Assembly: GCA_003833135.1 (NCBI GenBank)
Contig: QZLH01001139.1
Coordinates: 1 to 41,249 of the forward strand
Source: Oehlia diaphana
Taxonomy: Eukaryota > Glomeromycota > Glomeromycetes > Glomerales > Glomeraceae
Direction of reading: 5' to 3'
Length of the DNA: 41,249 nt
Part shown: in pieces, positions 17,835 to 27,801 of the stretch
Layout of the letters: every line of letters starts with the position of its first letter
Position numbering within the stretch: the stretch's first letter is position 1
The notes under the pieces: model-generated
What the model saw: the letters and a program-made list of their open reading frames with translations, nothing else
Told to the model about the DNA's origin: nothing
The model's database searches: none
Translations under genes and position numbers: made by a program

Positions 17835-18068
17835 TTAATCTGAATCCGATACTATTTTTCGTTTTTTCTTATTACTATCTTTCTTTACATCCGAATCGTC
17901 CGAACTTAGATTTTCCGTATTTGGTTTTGTTGAAAATTCTCGGGAAATTTCGCGTTTATTATTTAAAGGTAATACAGATCGGGTTAATGCTTGCAATTGA
18001 TCAGTGGCGTACGGTCCCACGTTAAAACTAAAACTTGATTTGGAGAACAACAATATTAACGTTAACAT
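17835..18068 (-). CDS. Small hypothetical protein, 77 aa
   Basis: ORF starting MLTLILLFSKSSFSFNVGPY, with a short hydrophobic N-terminal stretch. The middle contains LNNKREISREFSTKP. The C-terminus is acidic then basic (SSDDSDVKKDSNKKKRKIVS), and KKKRK looks like a nuclear localisation signal. It could be a small secreted or nuclear protein, or the last exon of a dead element gene. There is no recognised domain and no upstream exon was identified. Confidence 0.3.
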   Translation of the reverse strand: MLTLILLFSKSSFSFNVGPYATDQLQALTRSVLPLNNKREISREFSTKPNTENLSSDDSDVKKDSNKKKRKIVSDSD

Positions 18069-18144
18069 TGTTTAAATGATCAGCATCGTGATTAGGATCC
18101 TAATACTGTATATAAATAGGTAACAAAGAGATCGGCACCATCTA

Positions 18145-18176
18145 GGGCCAGAAATACATAATGCCACCTGCATTAT
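18145..18176. repeat. Transposon-end relic, copy 1
   Basis: GGGCCAGAAATACATAATGC and the next 12 bases match 33808-33839 (inside an intron of the second kinase-like gene) in about 26 of 32 positions. It looks like a TIR-type end of a DNA transposon family; no partner end was found nearby. Confidence 0.45.
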
Positions 18177-18349
18177 CCTAGAAAGGAAGGAGCTACACGT
18201 TATTCTATGCTAACTCTGTATTGTTACCTTTTTTTTTGTTTTGCTCGGGAACCTGCGACTTCTGTCGTGATACATGTGTATTAATTAAATATATTCACAT
18301 CATGTCATTATAAAATGAGAATTTCCTAAGTATTAAGGATTAATTAACA

Positions 18350-19261
18350 ATGTATTTGTCTGATAAAAAATTATTAGCAATCGTTTTATATTCTGCATTT
18401 GTAAACAACGAATTTTTAATTCCTGTTAGAGATACTTGGGATAATCCTTGGATAATTGGAACTTCTGGAGCATTAGCAATAGGATTAGTTGGCGCATTAG
18501 TTGCACCAATTATTTTATCAGCAATAATATATGGATTAGGTTTTGGTGTAGAAGGCATTGCAGCAAATTCATTTGCCTCTTGGTTTATGTCATTATATGG
18601 AGGTACGATCGCACGTGGAAGTCTTATTTCAATTTTACAATCGGTTGGAGCTGCTGGTTTAGGAACTTTGGGAACTTTCTTAAGCAGTAGTTTTGGAGCT
18701 GCTATTGGAATTCTTATCGGAGCAATTGGTGGTTCAAACCTTGCATCATATTTAAAAGAAATGGATCTAACTGAATCTGAAAATCAAATTCTTGAAAGTT
18801 TGGTTCAAATTGAAGAAAATATTTATCAAAATAATAGTATTGTTATATTTACACTTATGCCACTTTTATTATCTAATAGTACAATGTTAAAATGTTTCGC
18901 TGAAACATTTTTATCTTGTTCACCATTTGTTAACTCTAAATTATTTAGATTTGATTTTAAAGACATTAATTTATTAAAATCAGATGAAGGAAGGGTTAAT
19001 TACATTGTTAATAATTTGTTAATTGGTGATTATAACAAATCTAGAGCAAAATATATTTTTCATGATGATTATTTGATCGGATATAATTTAAATCTTAACG
19101 ATCATGAACCATCAAATCTTATGTTAAATACGTTAGTGGAAATTTGGAACATTTTAAATGGTAATATTGTTGTAGATTTTGGAATTGATAATATTCGTAA
19201 TCAAATTAATGATGAAATTCACAATTTAATAAATTACTTTCATGATAAAGTTCATCTTTAA
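18350..19261 (+). CDS. ISG12/IFI6-like membrane protein, paralog 6
   Basis: Single-exon gene of 303 aa (M-Y-L-S-D-K-K-L-L-A-I-V-L-Y-S). The N-terminus lacks the L-V before S-D that several other copies have. The core, residues about 35-126, contains GFGVEGIAANSF, GSLISILQSVGAAGLG and GAAIGILIGAIGG. The soluble domain follows (TLMPLLLSN, KLFRFDFKDIN, YNLNLNDHEPSN). The tail is minimal (DNIRNQINDEIHNL) and ends FHDKVHL, like paralog 1. It is the closest relative of the pseudogene at 4365. The shared upstream motif of paralogs 4 and 5 is not evident here. Confidence 0.87.
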   Translation: MYLSDKKLLAIVLYSAFVNNEFLIPVRDTWDNPWIIGTSGALAIGLVGALVAPIILSAIIYGLGFGVEGIAANSFASWFMSLYGGTIARGSLISILQSVGAAGLGTLGTFLSSSFGAAIGILIGAIGGSNLASYLKEMDLTESENQILESLVQIEENIYQNNSIVIFTLMPLLLSNSTMLKCFAETFLSCSPFVNSKLFRFDFKDINLLKSDEGRVNYIVNNLLIGDYNKSRAKYIFHDDYLIGYNLNLNDHEPSNLMLNTLVEIWNILNGNIVVDFGIDNIRNQINDEIHNLINYFHDKVHL

Positions 19262-22200
19262 TAGGCATAGTACCGAATAGTACTTTAGGAGTGTATTATG
19301 CATTTTATAAAATTTATGAAGAGAATATTTTAAATGGGCACTAATATAACACAGAACGTTTTACGGTAGCTCAATTTCTCTTTTTAGGGAATATAATACT
19401 TCCAGTGTTTGAGAAATAGTTTTGATTTTTTCGCCCTGAAAATCTTTAATTTCGTATCTTTGGTTATGGTCGTTTTATAAGTTTCATAGCTAGTTATACA
19501 AGAATCCTATTTACAATAAAAATAATTTAATAACTTATTTGTCAAGTTGTTTATTACTTTTTTTCGTTGACTTTTACAATGAAGAACTTGTTCTTTGCCA
19601 AAGAACCAATTATTTTTGACGCTTCACCAGCTGATGATCATAATATTCGTCAATTTCTAGTAATTCTTTAACGGTTGTAATTTTTGTAATTTTTGTTCAA
19701 ATTTATCAAATTTTTAGGAAGAATTAACCCAATTTCTTAATTATCGTATCGATACTATTATAAATTTGAAAATATCAATATCTATGAAACCATATTTGTT
19801 ATGTTTGTTGCAATATTAAAAGTTCAAGAATTCACCTTTTTTATTAAAAATGAGAATATTAATAAATTATTTATACAATACAACAACATATTTCTAATAC
19901 ATAATGTAATTTCACTTAATTTTTTTTTTTTTTAAAAAAAAAAAAAAAATTTAAAATATTTTCATGAATATCTATAATTGGCGACGAACGCCTATTAACG
20001 AAATTCGTAGAAAAAAAAATTATAACTAATAGAAATACATACAGTGCCATATCTCGGAACTCACGTTCGCTTCTAGAAAAAAATCACTTTTTTTTTTGCG
20101 ATTTTGATCATGAATCTTGATTCTACAAAAAAAAAGGTAATTTCAATCAGTAATAGTTAATAATCAATATCAAAATAAAATAAATATAATAAACATTACA
20201 TTTAATCATCCATCGTCTTTTTGGAAGAGTTGAACAGAACTTCCATTCACATAAAAATTTGTTTCTTGAAGTCATGTCTCAATCCAATTCTACTTACACA
20301 ATTTCAATATATTCACTTAGAACATCCTGTATTTCTTGAGTCCGAGTAGTTTGGCTTAATAAGTCAAGCGCTGGTTTGATATTTCTTATTAGCAATAACA
20401 TCCCTTTAGGTAAGTAAGTATTAGTCGGTAAATGATCTTATTCACCTTAAGACGTTCCTTGATATTCATTGACGTTCCCTTGATATTCATTTAATGAATA
20501 GCTTTCTTCATCATATGCTGCTTTGTAACAAATTATTAATAAGATCACGTGACTGGCTCTTTAAAATATCCCTTCCTTTCTTCAACCGATTTTCTCCGCA
20601 CGTCAAAAAGTCTTGAATTACTCTACGATTATATTATTACAAAAAAAAAAGATAATATTTTAACATAAATTACAAAAGAACTAAAATAATTAAAATTGTA
20701 ATACTATTAAACTGTTTTATAAAGTTAAAAGTTTCAATTATTTCAATTAAATTTTGAAGAACGAATTTTATATTTATACTTTTGAAAGTTAAAATTAAAA
20801 TGGGTCAAAAGATAATAGAATTAGTAAATAAAAAAGTTTAACATATGATAATTGATAAACGATAAATTATTTTCCATATATATATAACAATGTGTTTTTT
20901 AACAGTCATTGAAAATAAAAAAAAAAAATTTTATTATTGAAAATTAATTTTATACAACATACAAAAATTAAAAATTATACGATAAAAGTTCTAAAACGTA
21001 AATATATGAAATTACTCACTATTCCACAAACTTATACTTTTTATTTCTAATCCAGATAAAACAAAGTTAAGAATAAACTTGTCACTAGAAGTTCAGTGAA
21101 AATCATTTTATCGTAATATCTACCATGAAATTATTGGCTAGAATTTCCTTGACTTAAAACAAACAAAAAGCTTGAACTTTATGGTTGAAAGGAGTGGAGT
21201 TCGCTAGAATAAAAGAAGCGTTCATTCACTGGTTTTAAAGAAATTTATGGAATATAGTAGAACAATAATTAATAAAATGTAAAAATAATTAAGTTGTACG
21301 AAGGGGATGAATTATTTGATAAAGAAAGTTTGATTATGCACCCAAGTTATTAATGGTTTCACATCAGTTACAAAATAAATATCTTTTTTTTTTCATTATG
21401 AGATCATTGAGATCATTGAGGATATGAAAAGTAAAGTTCATGAGAATTTTCAAGTTAGATTAACTTCATAATCAAATCTTTTCAAACATTGTACGACGCA
21501 ACAAAGAAAATTAGAAAATGGGTAAGTAATGAATATTTATTTCACGCGTATTTTTTCAAGAAGTGAAACCGTATATTTCATTTAAATTACTAAAAAAGAA
21601 AACTCAAGGCGTGAAAAAAAAAAAGGTTTAGGAATAATGGAACAGGGATCAAAGGTATCATCATTTATATTTTTAGCAATTGCATTTATAAATAAACGCA
21701 TATTATTGAAAAAACATTCTTTTAAATGAGGGAGATTAGATCCGGCTTTTCTTTTAAATTGATCTGCGAGTAATCAACAATAATTAAAATGGCGTAATTA
21801 GCATATATTAAACTCGCAATTTAATACACCAATCCATTATCAAAGAATAAATTTCACAAATTTTTTTTTTTTTTTTAAACTTTTATCCGTTACATTTTAT
21901 TTAATGCACGAAAAATCTCATCAAAGAAGTATAACGCCGAATCAGCCGAATCATCTGAATCATCTAAAACACAAATAAACTAACACCACACGACATCACA
22001 CGACTTCCACAATTAGTAAGTAATACAAAATAATTTTTAATTTTCCTTATTGATATTTGCGCCTAATATATAGATTAAACCTAAAAAGAAGTAATAGTAA
22101 TCCCGATTCTGTTAATCAAAAATTGGAACTTTTTTTTTTCTCATTTATAAATATCCTACTTTTTGGCTACTTCATCTACGTATCGTTATAGAAAAAAAAA

Positions 22201-22297
22201 ATTACACATAATTCTTATATAATTAATCAAATAACATCATCATAAAAAAAAATATATTTATACACTCATATATAATTCTTATATAATTGATCAAAAC
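19262..22297. other. Long gene-poor spacer
   Basis: About 3 kb of AT-rich sequence with no convincing gene. Features seen: a T-run followed by an A-run at 19920-19950 (potential hairpin); a 21-bp near-tandem repeat at about 20452-20495 (GACGTTCCTTGATATTCATT and GACGTTCCCTTGATATTCATT); CACGTG at 20546-20551; and a minus-strand exon-like frame at about 20300-20405. The last few hundred bases hold the upstream region of the MYND gene. Confidence 0.5.
20300..20405 (-). pseudogene. Possible orphan exon on the minus strand
   Basis: The minus strand reads GMLLLIRNIKPALDLLSQTT with RTQEIQDVLSEYIEIV. A splice-donor-like GTAAGT follows and a TAAAG precedes it. The block is helical, leucine-rich and protein-like but isolated. 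No partner exon was found, so it is either a gene remnant or chance. Confidence 0.25.
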
Positions 22298-23218
22298 ATG
22301 GGTCACGATCTATCAAAATATATCGATCCCGCATTATTTAATACCACTTCCGCAGATTCAAAAGCTTCCCAAAGAATATCCACGATAGCACCGAATTATA
22401 ATAGTGGTGATCTAGACGCTTCAACAGATACTCTAACATTAATTCCAAAACTATTGGAACAATCAGAGGAAAAGTTAAAATCAAATGATTATGAAGCTTG
22501 CATAACTCTTTTACAACGAGCATCAAATCTTGGGTCTGGTCTTGCCGCAGCAAAATTGGGTTTTATATACTTGCATGGTTTACAAGATTCTTCTACCGAG
22601 CCGCCATCTTTCAAATATATAATAAAACCAGATTATAAAATGTCTGCGGAATATTATTTTTTATCATTGAAAATAATAAATTTAATTGTTTATACTTTAT
22701 GGGATATGAGCTTATTACTAGAAGTGATCGTTTCCGTAACCGATTTATATCGGTATAAATTTGATCGTAAAGACGTTTTATGGAATAATGGATTGGAAAT
22801 TTTAAAGTTATTCAATACAACTCTTAACGAAAACAATTTCGTGAAATTTCAAACTCACGAAAATAATAAAATACGAAACGCTATTAGGGTCCACATTTTA
22901 TTCATATTTGCTTTAACTCATGAATTAGATAGAAAATTTTCTGATGCTATGAAAATTTACCATGAGTGTGAAAAAATTGGTCAAACAACTATCTCTTTTA
23001 GCGCAGATAAATTAGTAAAAAAATCCCATACTAATTATAGAATATTACAAAAAGAATTAGATAAACAAACTCCTAATGTTTTGCCTATATGTACAGAATG
23101 TAATTTTAAACCTAAAAATACGGCGGAAGTTTGGGGGTTGTTAGTTTGTTCTAAATGTCAACAAGCTGCCTGTTGTAGTCGGCAATGTTTACAACAACAT
23201 TTAACTAATGATCATTAG
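22298..23218 (+). CDS. MYND-type zinc finger protein with Sel1/TPR-like helical region
   Basis: Single-exon gene of 306 aa starting MGHDLSKYIDPALF. Residues about 50-120 (KLKSNDYEACITLLQRASNL, then GLAAAKLGFIYLHGL) resemble helical Sel1/TPR repeat units, in which small residues and A-x-x-x-L-G-x-x-Y recur. Residues about 130-250 are further helical sequence. The C-terminus is a MYND finger: C265 and C268, C284 and C287, C292 or C293, C297, then H301 and the terminal H306. MYND fingers bind zinc and usually mediate protein-protein contacts. There is no SET domain, so it is not an SMYD methyltransferase. The finger ends exactly at the stop codon. It is an adaptor-type protein by inference; its partners are unknown. 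Confidence 0.8.
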   Translation: MGHDLSKYIDPALFNTTSADSKASQRISTIAPNYNSGDLDASTDTLTLIPKLLEQSEEKLKSNDYEACITLLQRASNLGSGLAAAKLGFIYLHGLQDSSTEPPSFKYIIKPDYKMSAEYYFLSLKIINLIVYTLWDMSLLLEVIVSVTDLYRYKFDRKDVLWNNGLEILKLFNTTLNENNFVKFQTHENNKIRNAIRVHILFIFALTHELDRKFSDAMKIYHECEKIGQTTISFSADKLVKKSHTNYRILQKELDKQTPNVLPICTECNFKPKNTAEVWGLLVCSKCQQAACCSRQCLQQHLTNDH

Positions 23219-23846
23219 TACATAGATTTTATAAATAATATATTATAATCTTTTCAATTTTTATTATTATGTATTTTTTAGTAATAAAGGTTAAAATAAT
23301 AAATATTCAATTTTCAGATCATGTGCAAATAATATCACGTGTGTGGTTAACCTAAATTCCATGGAATTTTGGGGTCTATCGGGATGGGCCGCCATACCAC
23401 GTGTTTAAACGTGTTTTCTCATCAAAAATAGGGACGGTGGACAATATTTGTTGATCTCAATATTGTAATGGTAATAATTGTAATTCGAATGTTCTTATGC
23501 ATGAAGCCTTTGTGTACAAAAGATGATAAACAAGGGATTTACTGCAAAATTTTTAAATAGTTTTTAATGTTTCACTTACTAAACATATTTTATGTACCAG
23601 TAAAATATCATCGAGTAATAATTAGTTAAAATAAATATATCGGAGTTATATATGTCGGAAATAGTTTATTTAAGTTGATTTTTTTATGGTAGGCTTCATA
23701 CATAAATGTAGTCTGTAACACGAATTAATACATTTTTTTATTTAAAATAAACCTTAATATTTTTTATTTTTTTTATAAATTCTTCCTTCTCTTTAATGAT
23801 TTTGTTATTCTTAATCAATATTTAAAATTAAAATTTTATAATAAAA
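23219..23846. promoter_or_regulatory. Intergenic region with paired CACGTG sites
   Basis: Two CACGTG hexamers lie at 23336-23341 and 23398-23403, between the MYND gene and the bestrophin-like gene, about 450-510 bp before the latter's ATG. CACGTG is the classic target of bHLH factors such as Cbf1 or Pho4 in other fungi. Its use here is an inference. A short GC-richer block (about 23370-23410) surrounds the second site. Confidence 0.4.
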
Positions 23847-25328
23847 ATGGAACCAGAGAGAGTTAAGAAACAATTGAGATATAATCCATATGTACCAGAA
23901 TTTCTAAGATTGAAGGGTACAGTTTTACCTCATGTTATTGCCCAAACTATATTAGTAACTTTAATCAGTGCTGTAGTGGTTATTCTTTTCGAATTAACTG
24001 ACATCAAATTAAGTGTATCTAAAGCACCACCAACATCCATATCTAATATTTTTACTCAAATAATTGGTATTGTGGTTGGTCTTTTACTTACTTATAGAAC
24101 AAATACCGCTTATGATAGGTATTTTTCGTTATTGCGTAGTAATTTCACTCTCTAGAGCGGGTTTTTTTTAACGAGTGAATCTTTTTTTTTTTTTAGATAT
24201 TGGGAAGGAAGAAAACTTTGGTCCACGATGGTTGTACAAATTCGTAATTTTACACGATATATGTGGATAGGAGTTAGAGAAGATGGTAAGAAAAAAGGTG
24301 CTGACCCCTATGGACAAGCAAAATCTGAAATTGTTATAGAGAAAAGAACCGCCTTAAATTTATTATTGGGATTCTCAGTAGCAGTTAAACATTATCTTAG
24401 AGAAGAACCTGGATATAATTATAAAGATTTAGAAAATTTAATTTCAAATATTCGATCAAGCTTACCAGAATTTTCATCAGGAAATAATTATGAAAATGAT
24501 ATTACTCACGCACAAAAATCTGGATGGTATACTCGCTTATTTCGTAGAAAACTTAAACCTCATGAGAGAGGGAAGGAGGATCATTGTCTTGCAGAACAAA
24601 ATCTTCCTCTGGATATAACTCTTTATCTTTCTTCTTATATTGATAGTCAAGTTAAAAATTCATCAATTGATATTCCAATTACTAATCAATTATTAGCCTC
24701 TCTTAATGGTTTATGTGATTGTTTGTCTCAATTTGAAAGAATTCTTAGAAGTCCTATTCCTTTAGCTTATTCTATTCATCTTTCTCAAACTGTTTGGATT
24801 TATTGTCTTAGTTTACCTTTTTTTTTGGTTTCTGGTACTCATTGGGCTACTATTATTGTTGTATTTTTTGTTGCTTTGATTTTATTTGGATTGGAACGTA
24901 TTGGAGCAGAAATTGAAAATCCTTTTGGATATGATGCAAATGACTTGGATTTGGACGATTTCTGCTCGTAAGCAAATTTTTCTTTCTTTTTTTTTTTTTA
25001 AAAAAAAAGAGATTAGTCACATTTTTTAAAACCTCTAATTTGATTTGATTTTTTTTTATATAGTCATATTAAACGTGAATTAGATACTATCGCAGCTCAT
25101 CCTCCTCCAACAATTCAAGATTGGATATACACACCAGAAAATCTTCCATTTGAAAATAAGGATATTAACGCTCTTGATGTTGCTAATCTCGATATTGATG
25201 ATGTCAGGTCATTACTTTCTGTTGGATCAAATCCTGAAATTGGTAGAAATTCTCTTGATGTACAAGAAGGAGAAGAAGAAACGTCTGAGAAGAACAAGAA
25301 TAATGTAACCGTTGATGTTGGTGAATAG
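23847..25328 (+). CDS. Bestrophin/UPF0187-type anion channel
   Basis: Three exons at 23847-24118, 24197-24967 and 25064-25328 give 435 aa with phase kept and GT-AG introns. Exon 1 starts MEPERVKKQLRYNPYVPEFL and ends in TYRTNTAYDR. Exon 2 continues YWEGRKLW, so the junction restores the NTAYDRYWEGR motif typical of fungal bestrophin-like (UPF0187) proteins. Hydrophobic segments lie at about residues 25-50 and 65-82, and later at about 285-325 (IYCLSLPFFLVSG, then IIVVFFVALILFGLERIGAE). The ending IENPFGYDANDLDLDDFCSH fits the family's conserved acidic cluster after the last membrane segment. The cytosolic tail is acidic and Ser-rich (about 80 residues). The family forms pentameric chloride or bicarbonate channels; a plasma-membrane or endomembrane location is expected. 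Reading through intron 1 would terminate within 20 codons. Confidence 0.88.
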
Positions 25329-27801
25329 AAATGTAATTTATGGGATGGGGGGATGAGAAAAACTTTGTATGCTTTATTTGATTCAATCTGGTAATTAGAA
25401 TCACTAAAATATAGATATTATGATAATTTCATTAATCGAATTATCTTTTTTTTTTTATCAAAGTCACGTAATAATATACAAAATTCTTTTAAATATTTTA
25501 AAATTTATTAAATTTAATATCCAAAAATTTATTTACAAACAATCAAACTTAGTTTTAGTTTACATTTAAAGTGTTTATATGAAAAATACTTAAAAAAAAA
25601 AAAATATCTTAATAAAATAAAGGTAGAGGTCACGTTTACGTTGAGGTAGTCAGTCAACTAATTAAATCAAAACTACATGTGGTTATTTAACTTGATTTTT
25701 GGATCGAACATTTGATAACATAACAGCAAGTATTTTATGTATTAATGATTTTAATATAATTTATTTCTTAATATACTAAATTGTCTAGAATTGTACATCT
25801 AATTTAACAAAAAGAGGTGTCTATTGATGAGTAATAAGACCTAAGAACATATTCAAAAATGAAATATCATTAAAGCAATCTAAACTTTTGTTTATCTTCA
25901 AATAAAATTTGCTAAAGAAAATTATTCAGATAAATTAAAAAAAAAAAAATGAGAGCGTAAAGAAATGCAACGAAGGAAATTTCGCTCTAACCACGGATCC
26001 AGATATTTTTAATAAATTATTTATATTAATATTGCTTCAAATTAATAAAATATATTACTCTATATAAATATAATCCCTATAAAAAAATTCTGGAAAAACT
26101 CCGATAAATGATCATTTTATTCCGAAATTCCGAAGAAACTCAGACACGTGAGGCACGTGATCATTTTTCTGAAAATTTGAGATAACCCTATCTGTCCCTA
26201 TGTCCCTATGGCCCTACCGCATATAATTTTGGTTGACTGACCACCCTGACGTTACGTCATTATGTAGAAATATACTAATAAGATCGATCTATTTATGATT
26301 TAAATTTTGTTGGTTACAAATTATAATTCATGGGCTTATATGCCGACTTTCAAATGTTAGTTTGAGGTAGTTTAGGTACTGCACCAACTGGAATTCTTAT
26401 TATAAATTTTAGCAAAGAATTTCTGTACATTTAACTGTAAATTTTAATATTATAGCGAATATGAAAATATTTTTTAACTAGATCATTCAATCCCCTCAAG
26501 CGTCACAATTAATAATCAATAATGATGATATTTTTATAATAGATCCTATAGAGCGTCAAAACTATTTCCATAATCTTCTTCATGTTAAAGTTTCAAAATC
26601 CATTGATGTTACATCTTTTTACAACAACTTTTTATTAGGTCGTTGGCACTAAATAAAGCTGTTATATGACAAGAAGAAATTTTTACCATTACCCACTATA
26701 TTATTAAATAATTTTTAAATAAAGAAATTAGTTAGTTTAAATTATACAAATAATAGAAATATAGAGATCTATAACTTACACCCTAGTATTATTAATTAAT
26801 TATTAGTTAAATATAAATATAAGGCCATTCCAAATTAATAATTTTGTGTCTCGAGTCTCCTGATCGCATCTTGATAGACTAACTTTATCAGTATATTTTT
26901 TTATTCTAGTCATTACGTATAAAGTTTTATACATATCTGATATATTTTTTATATCTATTTTTCGTAGTACTTTTTTCTTGTAGATTAAAAATAAACGACG
27001 AATGATTAGATTCTCTTTAATAGAATTGAATTCGTTTTGTGGTATTACTTATTAATTGAAGGACTACGGTATATATTATTATGCAAAGTGAACATGTCGG
27101 ACATTCGGACATTCGATCTATTATATTTACCTAAGTGCATCAAAAACAACACTTCGGACGTTACAATGATTTCCATTTCCTATGTAGTTTAATATCATTC
27201 ACACACAAAATAATCAAATTAGGGAATTGACTCTACGCCAAAAATCGCTGTTCGATTAATTTGGTCATTACTAAGCCAAAGCGAACGATTAATTAATCGA
27301 TTATAGAAATAGTAAAATTTCAATCGCGCATTATATTCGAAAAAAAAGAAGTATGTATATTCTTTGATTTTCCAAAATCGATAATTTCCTAAATTTGGAT
27401 ATTTCGAATGATTTTTAATTCGATACAGTTCTTTTCTCGAGTCAATTTAAGCAAAAAAAAAAAGCCTTACTATTCTTATGGGCCATTCAAGCTAGAACAT
27501 TTGAATGTATACAATTTTAGTGTTTAAAACGAATGTATCATTAAGTTAATAAAACCATATATAGTTATAATATTAACACTTTTGGCACAAAAGTTTTAAA
27601 TATTAAATAGTAATTATGGTAATTAACTTTAACTATGTTCCACATGGGCGTTTTTTTTATAAACAAATGTGCAGAAACAATGATTTTTCAGACTATGCAG
27701 GTTGCTTATCAACCTCCATGTAAAGGATAAGTTTGTGGAGAAATTTTCTTTCCCCTTGAATCGATTCTTTTTCTTAAAAAATTAATTCTAAATAATTAGA
27801 T
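25329..27801. other. Gene-poor spacer
   Basis: About 2.5 kb, AT-rich. It contains two CACGTG sites 3 bp apart (26145-26150 and 26154-26159), a GC-richer block at about 26170-26260 with repeated TCCCTATG, and an orphan exon-like frame at 26482-26652. No complete gene is seen. Confidence 0.45.
26482..26652 (+). pseudogene. Orphan exon-like reading frame
   Basis: After a TTTTTTAACTAG acceptor-like sequence, 56 codons are open without an ATG: IIQSPQASQLIINNDDIFII, then PIERQNYFHNLLHVKVSKSI, then FYNNFLLGRWH and TAA. The composition is protein-like and the frame ends cleanly, but no upstream exon is visible. It may be the last exon of a lost gene. Confidence 0.3.

Noticed and set aside
22298..22315. 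N-myristoylation of the MYND protein (MGHDLS)
   Set aside because: Gly2 and Ser6 fit, but His at position 3 is disfavoured in the standard motif, so I do not call it.
26360..26410. Another ISG12-like scrap (TTTAGGTACT, then GGAATTCTTATT)
   Set aside because: Only about 30 bases resemble the core and nothing else of the gene is nearby; chance is as likely.
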